A DNA stretch of 64,000 nucleotides, taken from the NCBI RefSeq assembly GCF_900142955.1, contig NZ_FRCP01000006.1, positions 62,001 through 126,000 on the forward strand. The letters run 5' to 3'. Below the pieces are notes generated by a model. That model saw only the letters and a list, made by a program, of their open reading frames with translations, did not search any database and was not told where the DNA came from. Origin of the DNA: Anaerosporobacter mobilis DSM 15930. GTDB lineage: Bacteria; Bacillota; Clostridia; Lachnospirales; Lachnospiraceae. Below are positions 58,212 through 64,000 of the stretch, one piece after another. Within the stretch, counting starts at the first letter, position 1; each line of letters starts with the position of its first letter. Position numbers and translations under genes: made by a program.

Positions 58212-60983
58212 TCAGTTAAGCCTGCCAAACGCATAAAAATGGCTCTGCCAGTACGGGGAATTGATGCTTGCGTAACTGATCGGATCGCCGCAGTGTATCA
58301 TTGTACCGTTGCCGCAGTAAATCCCCACATGGCTCACCGCCCCGGCTGAATTGTAAGTCCCGGTAAAGAATATAATATCCCCTGCCTTTGCGTCCGATGC
58401 GGAAACAGGCGTACACTGGTCATAAATCCCCTGTGCGGTGGTTCGTGGAAGGTTGTGTACTCCGCTGTTGGTAAATACCCAGCAGACAAAACCAGAACAG
58501 TCAAAACTTGTGGAAGGGCTTGAACCGCCCCACACATACGGGAATCCTAAATATTTTGCGGCTTCCTCCATAAGAGCCTGCACCGATGCATCATCGTAGG
58601 CATCCGGTGGTATGGCGTTCCCCGGCAGTCCGCCCGGTGTTTCCCCGTACAGTGTGCCTTCGCCCACATCAAAATAAAATAGCGGGTTGTAATACTCCCC
58701 GTTATATAAACATTCGATATGCAAATGGCTTCCTGTACTGCTCCCGGTATTGCCGGTTGTCCCGATGACTGCCCCTTTTTCCACTGTCTGCCCCGCACTC
58801 ACGCTTAAGCTGTCCATGTGGGCATACTTGGTTGTATAACCGTCTATCTCAATCGCTACATAATTCCCATAGTGGCTGTCGTATGCCGCCGCTGTCACCA
58901 TACCGTCATGTGCCGCATATACGGTTGTGCCTGTCGGGACTGCTATATCCACGCCCCGGTGAAATTCCTCATTCCCTGTGACCTCGTTTTTCCGGTATCC
59001 GTAATAGCTTGACACATAATAATACCAGTAGAGGTTAAGCGGCGAAGCAAACTCCTGAAGCAGACCGTTCGTTTCCCCATACATGGCAAAAATCTCCGCC
59101 TGTTCGGTATCCATTTTCCCGGAAACAAGGCTCTCTAACGGTATGACCGTAAGTGTCACTCTGAGGATACTGACCTCGTATTCTTCTTCCTCCTCGTACT
59201 CATATTCTTCCTCGGTTTCTTCTCCTGTGACCGGATCAGTAACTGTCCTTGTACCAGTCTTTGTGACCGTCCTTGTCCTCGTTTCCGTATCCGGCGTGAG
59301 CGTCAGCTCATACATCTCGTCAAAAAGAGCCTGTATTTCACTTTCCACCTCACTTGCGGTAAACTCCGTATGGACTGCGGATAAATAGCTGATAAGGGTA
59401 AACGGATTATGACCGATTGCCCCAAGATTATAGGAATATTCGTCATATCCCGGATTGTCTGTTTCCACCCGGTCAATCTCTTTCTGCAGGTCAAGCTCCA
59501 GACGGGTAAACTGTAAATCAGCGGCGTCAATTTCTTTCGGCTTGCTTAAATAGCTCGCCGCTAAAATCGTAGACTGCGTATCCGCAAACATCGCCCCACA
59601 GGACGATACGGAAACCATAATCATCATAAGGAGCAGTGCCATGATGCCCACCGTCACAAGCAAGCCGGCATTTTTCCTTGCAAACTCCTGTAACTTCCTT
59701 GCCACAGTGACCGCACCGTTTTTCGTCTTTTCAAATGCCTGCTCCGCTGTTTTGGCAGATGCCGCTTTCTTCCTAGCCTTGATGTACTCCCGCTTGATGC
59801 GCTGTTTCTGTAACCGCTTCTGCAACGCTTTTTTCTGCATCTGCGGGTTTTCCTCCAAAAACTTCTGGTACTGGAAATTGACTTCCTTTTTAAACTGCTT
59901 TTTTTCCAGCTTTGCCACCTTCGCCCGCTGTTTCTGCTCTTTTCCCTTTATCTGCCTTTTGACGAAAGAAAACAGTTCTTCCCCTTTCTGTTCTGATTTG
60001 TGTGCGCCCTCCACTGCTGAATTTTCTTTCTCCGTTTCAGCAATCTTCCCATGCACAAAATTCCGGCTCTCATTCTGCATCCGGCGCATGGTGGTTTTTG
60101 GTATGCCCTCCTGCTTGAAGGGTTTTTCCTTATCCAGAGGGACAACCACATATTTTCCCTTCCCGGTTTTCTCGTCAAATACTCTCTGCAAAGTGTATTC
60201 CCTTGTCTTTGGCAGCTTTGCCCTTGCCTTCTGTACCTTCTTTCCGGCTTTCCCTGCCTGCCGCTGTTTCTTTTGCAGTTTTTTACTGCCTGTAAATTCA
60301 GAGCCTCCTTCCCCCTGAAACAGATTTCCGGTATTCTCCGCAAAAGATTCTTCGGTAAAGGTTTTATTTTCCGTTTTTTCCTTTGTGCCGCCTTTTACCC
60401 GGTGTTCCTTTTGTACCCGCTTTTTATGGTATTTCCCTTTTTTCTGCGACTGCCTGTAAGTATCCCTCCGGTGATAATCTTCCGTATCCGGCTGTTTTTT
60501 CTCCATTTCCTCCGGCTGGCTGAAATTGTCCTGCCCAGTAAATCCACTGCTCTCCTTGACAAAATCAGGCTTTTCTTCCTGCCCCGGCTTCGCACCGGAC
60601 TTTTGGACTTTTTGTCCAGAAGTGGTCTGGTACATCTGCTTTTTCGCTTTGGCTTTTGAAGCATGGTTCGATTCCCGCTGTCTGGTATCTCCCTTTTGGG
60701 TATCCACGCCCTTATGTTCTGAAAAAGTTTGATTTTCCTGTAACTGTCCATTCCCGGACTTCTGGACTTTTTGTCCAAAAGTCTGCTGTTGTGCCTGCAC
60801 ACCCTTTTCCGCCTGCCTTTTCCCGGCTGAACCATGCCCCGGCTTCTTGGTATCGGCATCCCTCGGCTGATAGGCAGCACTGCCGCCACTTGTAAAGGCA
60901 TTTTCAGTTCCCTTACGGAACTCTGCATTTACTTCTTTACAGTAGGCGGTATCCTGTTTTTTCTTCCCTTTCTTTTCTGCCAT
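58212..60983 (-). CDS. CD1108 family peptidoglycan hydrolase: M23 plus NlpC/P60
   Basis: 923 residues. The first 420 are a basic Gln/Lys-rich cytoplasmic part with a twice-repeated GQKVQKSG. A membrane helix LLVTVGIMALLLMMIMVSVS (about 440) follows. The M23 domain (about 680-790) has HRGVDIAVPTG and GSHLHIE. The NlpC/P60 domain (about 815-923) has FDCSGFVCWVF (catalytic Cys) and AVSHVGIYCG (His). It opens the cell wall for the transfer channel and is the VirB1-like part. The start overlaps the VirB4 stop as TAATG. Confidence 0.92.
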   Translation of the reverse strand: MAEKKGKKKQDTAYCKEVNAEFRKGTENAFTSGGSAAYQPRDADTKKPGHGSAGKRQAEKGVQAQQQTFGQKVQKSGNGQLQENQTFSEHKGVDTQKGDTRQRESNHASKAKAKKQMYQTTSGQKVQKSGAKPGQEEKPDFVKESSGFTGQDNFSQPEEMEKKQPDTEDYHRRDTYRQSQKKGKYHKKRVQKEHRVKGGTKEKTENKTFTEESFAENTGNLFQGEGGSEFTGSKKLQKKQRQAGKAGKKVQKARAKLPKTREYTLQRVFDEKTGKGKYVVVPLDKEKPFKQEGIPKTTMRRMQNESRNFVHGKIAETEKENSAVEGAHKSEQKGEELFSFVKRQIKGKEQKQRAKVAKLEKKQFKKEVNFQYQKFLEENPQMQKKALQKRLQKQRIKREYIKARKKAASAKTAEQAFEKTKNGAVTVARKLQEFARKNAGLLVTVGIMALLLMMIMVSVSSCGAMFADTQSTILAASYLSKPKEIDAADLQFTRLELDLQKEIDRVETDNPGYDEYSYNLGAIGHNPFTLISYLSAVHTEFTASEVESEIQALFDEMYELTLTPDTETRTRTVTKTGTRTVTDPVTGEETEEEYEYEEEEEYEVSILRVTLTVIPLESLVSGKMDTEQAEIFAMYGETNGLLQEFASPLNLYWYYYVSSYYGYRKNEVTGNEEFHRGVDIAVPTGTTVYAAHDGMVTAAAYDSHYGNYVAIEIDGYTTKYAHMDSLSVSAGQTVEKGAVIGTTGNTGSSTGSHLHIECLYNGEYYNPLFYFDVGEGTLYGETPGGLPGNAIPPDAYDDASVQALMEEAAKYLGFPYVWGGSSPSTSFDCSGFVCWVFTNSGVHNLPRTTAQGIYDQCTPVSASDAKAGDIIFFTGTYNSAGAVSHVGIYCGNGTMIHCGDPISYASINSPYWQSHFYAFGRLN

Positions 60984-63481
60984 TAACCTTCCTCATCTTC
61001 CTTCGTTACGGATTCCTCCGGTTTTGTGTTCATAATCGCAAAAGTCTTTGTATTAGCCGGGTACTTATCCACGAATGGGATAACCACATTGTCAAACAGT
61101 ATCAGACCGCTTCCCGGTTCGGAATTAGTGACGTGCATGAGCTGTTTCTCCGACAATCCTAACTTATCTGCCAAGATATGCTGGTCTTTGGCGTTCTGGT
61201 TCAGCAGATATACAAAATCGCTGTTCCCCAAGATGCCCTCGATTTCCTCCGATTTCAGAAAATCGCCCACGTTCTGCGTCAAGCCTGTCGGGATTCCGCC
61301 CCATTTCCTGAAACGCTTCCAAATCTCCACCGAATAGATAGCTGTCTGCTTTTCCTTCAAAAGCAAATGGAACTCATCACAGTAGTATCTTGTGGCAACT
61401 TTGCGCTCCCGGTTCTGCGACACCCTGTTCCAGACCGCATCCTGCACAATCAGCATCCCAATCTCTTTTAACTGATTTCCTAAGTCACGAATGTCAAAAC
61501 ACATGATCCGGTTGTGTGCGTCTACATTGGTTCGGTGGTTAAAATAGTTCTGCGAGCCATGCACATACAGTACAAGGCTGTTGGCAATCCGAACCGCCTT
61601 CTGCTTCGCTTCCCTCTGCAGCTCCGGCGCAACGTCCTTCGGCTCATACTTTAACAGCGCATTATACAAATCTTCCAGTATGGGCATATTCTCCGGCTTC
61701 GGGTGCTTGAAATACCCGTCATAGATATGCTTGATGCAGGTGTCAATAATGCCCTTTTCGTCATTCTCCAGACCGTCCTTCCCTCCGGCAATCAAATCAC
61801 ACAGCGTAATCAGGAAGTCACTCTTTAGCTTCAATGCTTCCTTATCCCCTTTGTGGGAAAGCTGAATGTCCATCGGATTCAGGAAATCCTTTGAATTGGT
61901 GGCAAGCCTTACCACCTGCCCATGAAGTGCCTGCACCAGAGGGAAATACTCGCCTTCCGGATCGCAGACAATAATATCGTCCTTTGTGATAAGGAAACAG
62001 GACAAAATCTCCCTCTTTGCGGAAAAAGACTTACCGCTTCCCGGTGTCCCCAAAATAACACCGTTCGGTGTACGCAGCCTTTTCCGGTCTGCCATAATCA
62101 TGTTGTTGGAAAGTGCGTTCAGACCGTAATAAATAGCCGGTGCGGGCATAAAAAGCTCCTGTGTGCAGAACGGTACAAGGACAGCGGTGCTTTTGGTGGT
62201 AAGGTTTCTCTCAATCCCCACGTCATTACACCCAATCGGCGCACTTGCCATCAGCCCCTGCTCCTGTAAATACTGCAAACACCGCAAGTTACAGTTTGCC
62301 TGCTGGATAATGCCGGACACCCTCTGCGTCAGGTTTTCAAGCTCCCTCTTTGTCCTCCCGTAACAGGTAATCAGGAATGTCATTTTGATGAGTTTCTGGT
62401 TGCTTGTGTTCAGATCGTCAAGCAGTTCCAGCGTGTCCTTCTCATACGTCACGATGTCAGTCGGCAGAATATCCATATCGTAACCGCTCCGGACTGCCTT
62501 CTTCTGTTCCTCAATCTTCATTTTCTGAATGTCGGTAAGCGCACGTTTTATCATCTTGATTGCTTCCACCGGATCAATGGTCTGCATGTGCATGGTAAGG
62601 GTAAGGTTATCATCAATGTCCAGCAATTTCTTAATCATCTCGTCCGTAAACTTCGGCGCAATCATGTCAAGGTAAGACACGCTCCCGTAAATGCTGCCAG
62701 ACTTGAAGCGGCTCGGATAACGGAAATCAAACCCCGGCGGCGCAATATAGTCCTTGACTGACTTCCCGGACTCTGACAGTTCCTTAAAGGAAAAACGGAA
62801 AGGCTCCATCGTACCCTGATTGAAATACTCATGTAAGATACGGAGCCTTTCCTTCCCGTCAAGACCTCTGGCGTTTGTGCCGATATTGTTTAAATTGTGT
62901 ACCACATCTTTCTCAATGTTGCTTAACTTGCTCCTTGCTTCTTTGATGCCTGTGCTTTCCACGCCGAAAATAATGTACTTTGACTTGATGATGCCATTGT
63001 TACCCTTTGCCGACTGGTGCTTTAACATCTGTGTATATTCCTCACGAATATCATTAAAATCATCGTCCTGCAGGGGAGTGTCGAACTGCTCCGCAAGCGC
63101 CTGCTCGCTGACCTGCCTGTTGAATAAGAATAACTGGAATCTTATGGACGGATCGAAATAGTTAATCAGCTTGCTGTATTCCTCCAGAATATCAGCCTGA
63201 TCCTCCACCTCCAGCAAGTCATAGTTAATATCAAAAAATTCCACCATTTTTGTATAATAAGTGTCCGCCACCTGACAGATGCCGTCCCGGTACATTTTTT
63301 TGAATGTAATGGTTTTCTGTGCGGTGTCCGGCTTCGCCTGTTCTTTGCTGTTCCCGGCAAGGACACGCCTAAGCTCTGACAGACGTTTCTTTTCCGAAAA
63401 AGTCAGTCCTGCCTTTTCCGGTGTCTGCCTATTTTTCTGCGGCTTTGGCTTTCCCACTGCCGCCTTTTGCTTTTTCTTCAA
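60983..63481 (-). CDS. VirB4-like conjugation ATPase (TraC/TraE type)
   Basis: 832 residues. Walker A NGVILGTPGSGKSFSAKREI, Walker B-like DIIVCDPEGEYFPLV, and a third ATPase block ATRYYCDEFHLLLKE with GLTQNVGDFL. It powers assembly and DNA or protein translocation by the type IV secretion system at the inner face of the membrane. I start it at the TTG at 63481, which has AAGGAGG 9 bases upstream; an in-frame ATG 147 bases earlier lies deep inside the PrgI gene without an RBS. The start overlaps prgI by 53 bases. Confidence 0.93.
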   Translation of the reverse strand: MKKKQKAAVGKPKPQKNRQTPEKAGLTFSEKKRLSELRRVLAGNSKEQAKPDTAQKTITFKKMYRDGICQVADTYYTKMVEFFDINYDLLEVEDQADILEEYSKLINYFDPSIRFQLFLFNRQVSEQALAEQFDTPLQDDDFNDIREEYTQMLKHQSAKGNNGIIKSKYIIFGVESTGIKEARSKLSNIEKDVVHNLNNIGTNARGLDGKERLRILHEYFNQGTMEPFRFSFKELSESGKSVKDYIAPPGFDFRYPSRFKSGSIYGSVSYLDMIAPKFTDEMIKKLLDIDDNLTLTMHMQTIDPVEAIKMIKRALTDIQKMKIEEQKKAVRSGYDMDILPTDIVTYEKDTLELLDDLNTSNQKLIKMTFLITCYGRTKRELENLTQRVSGIIQQANCNLRCLQYLQEQGLMASAPIGCNDVGIERNLTTKSTAVLVPFCTQELFMPAPAIYYGLNALSNNMIMADRKRLRTPNGVILGTPGSGKSFSAKREILSCFLITKDDIIVCDPEGEYFPLVQALHGQVVRLATNSKDFLNPMDIQLSHKGDKEALKLKSDFLITLCDLIAGGKDGLENDEKGIIDTCIKHIYDGYFKHPKPENMPILEDLYNALLKYEPKDVAPELQREAKQKAVRIANSLVLYVHGSQNYFNHRTNVDAHNRIMCFDIRDLGNQLKEIGMLIVQDAVWNRVSQNRERKVATRYYCDEFHLLLKEKQTAIYSVEIWKRFRKWGGIPTGLTQNVGDFLKSEEIEGILGNSDFVYLLNQNAKDQHILADKLGLSEKQLMHVTNSEPGSGLILFDNVVIPFVDKYPANTKTFAIMNTKPEESVTKEDEEG

Positions 63482-63836
63482 GGAAACATACCTCCTTCCT
63501 GATTTTTTCCCGTTCCTCCAACTGCTCGTAGAGGTTTTCCGATTTATACGGTCTGATTCCCGGCGTGAGTACCTTCTGCCGGAGCATGAAGTATAAAATC
63601 TTCTCTGCCGGGAAACCGTCTTTTTCATACATAGCCAAAAAGAAGAATGGCAGCATTGCGCCCACCATGATAATCGCCGCCCCCTGTGTGCCTAATACCC
63701 CTTTTGTGAGGAAATATAAGGGAACACCCACAAGGGCAGCTCCCGAAAAACAGATAATCTGCCTTTTGGTAAGGTTCAATGCTACTTTTGTCTTGATTCC
63801 ACTCAGGTCTTTTGGCACTGGTACTGAAATTGCCAT
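63429..63836 (-). CDS. PrgI family conjugal transfer membrane protein
   Basis: 135 residues from the ATG at 63836 (AAAGGAGCAAAATTT upstream). MAISVPVPKDLSGIKTKVAL is the family start; two adjacent membrane segments (about 29-47 and 52-69) follow, then a soluble tail with PAEKILYFMLRQKVL. PrgI proteins are the small VirB3-like membrane partner of VirB4. It precedes the VirB4 gene as usual, with overlap. Confidence 0.92.
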   Translation of the reverse strand: MAISVPVPKDLSGIKTKVALNLTKRQIICFSGAALVGVPLYFLTKGVLGTQGAAIIMVGAMLPFFFLAMYEKDGFPAEKILYFMLRQKVLTPGIRPYKSENLYEQLEEREKIRKEVCFLEEKAKGGSGKAKAAEK

Positions 63837-63857
63837 AAATTTTGCTCCTTTCGTGGG

Positions 63858-63899
63858 CAATGCCCGCCAAGCACAGCCTTTTGTGCTTAGTGGGCATTG
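63858..63899 (-). promoter_or_regulatory. 18-bp hairpin between the VirB6-like stop and prgI
   Basis: Arms 63858-63875 and 63882-63899 pair with one mismatch and one G-U around a six-base loop. The VirB6-like stop codon lies inside one arm, and the hairpin ends about 10 bases before the prgI RBS. There is no T-run on the minus strand, so it may protect or process mRNA or tune coupling rather than terminate. Confidence 0.6.
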
Positions 63900-64000
63900 A
63901 AAATTGATTTGCTTAAAGAGCCTGTCTTGAATAAGCTGAAACAGAGGATTACGGTATATGCCGCTACCGACCATAATGCGCTGTGCAGGTTGCCCGCCAC
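63887..64000 (-). CDS. C-terminal end of a membrane protein, probably VirB6/TrbL-like (CD1112 family)
   Basis: The minus strand from the window edge is open for 37 codons: VAGNLHSALWSVAAYTVILC then FSLFKTGSLSKSIFNAH, stop at 63887. It contains a membrane helix. In Tn1549-like operons the gene just upstream of prgI is the VirB6-like polytopic channel protein, which fits. Identity rests on position; only the tail is visible. Confidence 0.6.
   Translation of the reverse strand: MAGNLHSALWSVAAYTVILCFSLFKTGSLSKSIFNAH

Larger units (their letters stand above)
21600..64000. mobile_element. Integrative conjugative element with Tn1549/CTn-like transfer genes (right end outside window)
   Basis: A serine recombinase is at the left boundary, followed by a Tn916-like regulatory block, a tet cassette, MobC and relaxase, polyvalent proteins with methylase and helicase domains, topoisomerase III, VirB4, PrgI and an M23/NlpC-P60 hydrolase. 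Gene content and order match the Tn1549-like conjugative transposons of clostridia. VirD4, the rest of the VirB6 gene and the right end are beyond 64,000. Base composition is clearly more GC-rich in the transfer genes than in the flanking chromosome. Confidence 0.93.

Noticed and set aside
35541..63600. Dozens of plus-strand frames of 60-225 codons opposite the transfer genes
   Set aside because: All are shadows of the well-supported minus-strand genes, with Ser/Pro/Phe-rich composition typical of antisense frames in this GC-richer DNA.

Overview
The window looks like chromosome of a low-GC Gram-positive gut or soil anaerobe, most likely a Lachnospiraceae (Clostridium cluster XIVa) relative. 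The basis is AT-rich intergenic DNA, strong AGGAGG-type ribosome binding sites, TTG starts, rubrerythrin, a ferredoxin-dependent 2-oxoacid oxidoreductase, and conjugation proteins of families first named in Clostridioides difficile (CD1107, CD1108, CD3324). The species cannot be fixed from sequence alone.

Region 1 (1-20,500) is ordinary accessory chromosome: an excisionase-like HTH gene with a DUF4180 gene, rubrerythrin, a two-gene 2-oxoacid:ferredoxin oxidoreductase operon, a MacB-like ABC protein, a surface or spore-like 'choice-of-anchor A' protein with a long Pro/Cys repeat, an alpha/beta hydrolase, a deoxynucleoside kinase, an AAC(3)-type acetyltransferase, a TetR-CPBP protease pair, a class C beta-lactamase-like hydrolase, and a heterodimeric ABC exporter divergent from a MerR regulator. 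Several promoters with embedded operators can be read directly, notably a MerR-type 19-bp-spacer promoter.

Region 2 (20,495-21,612) holds a CD3324-family gene, a GNAT gene and the 3' remnant of a serine recombinase gene. That remnant is the site where a large integrative conjugative element (ICE) starts.

Region 3 (about 21,600 to beyond 64,000) is the left and central part of that ICE. In order it carries a large serine recombinase whose last codons appear to lie in the target DNA; a Tn916-like regulatory block (small SHOCT-like protein, HTH_16, sigma-like factor, XRE); and a tetracycline-resistance cassette made of a ribosomal protection gene with a Tn916-type attenuator, a P-loop kinase and an XRE-membrane protein. 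This cassette is bracketed by about 1-kb inverted copies in which the second tet gene is only a decayed 3' remnant. Next come three small cargo genes (two acetyltransferase genes and a SnoaL-like gene); a mobilisation operon (MobC-relaxase) with a promoter, a possible leader peptide and a terminator in its leader; a 27-residue holin-like toxin; and a strand of huge polyvalent proteins (2975, 279 and 1523 aa) that share a C-terminal basic tail. An AT-rich, self-contained cargo gene encodes an 801-aa putative nuclease with a C-terminal SEC-C zinc motif. Last is the transfer operon (VirB6-like end, PrgI, VirB4, M23/NlpC-P60 hydrolase, radical SAM protein, DUF4315, CD1107, topoisomerase III, XRE).

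The best candidates for undescribed biology are the 801-aa SEC-C/PD-(D/E)xK gene, the C-terminal tail shared by the three polyvalent-operon proteins (a possible delivery or docking signal), the radical SAM gene embedded in the transfer operon with an apparent ATT start, and the peptide-plus-terminator leader of the relaxase operon. No homology search or folding program was run; all family names are by reading.
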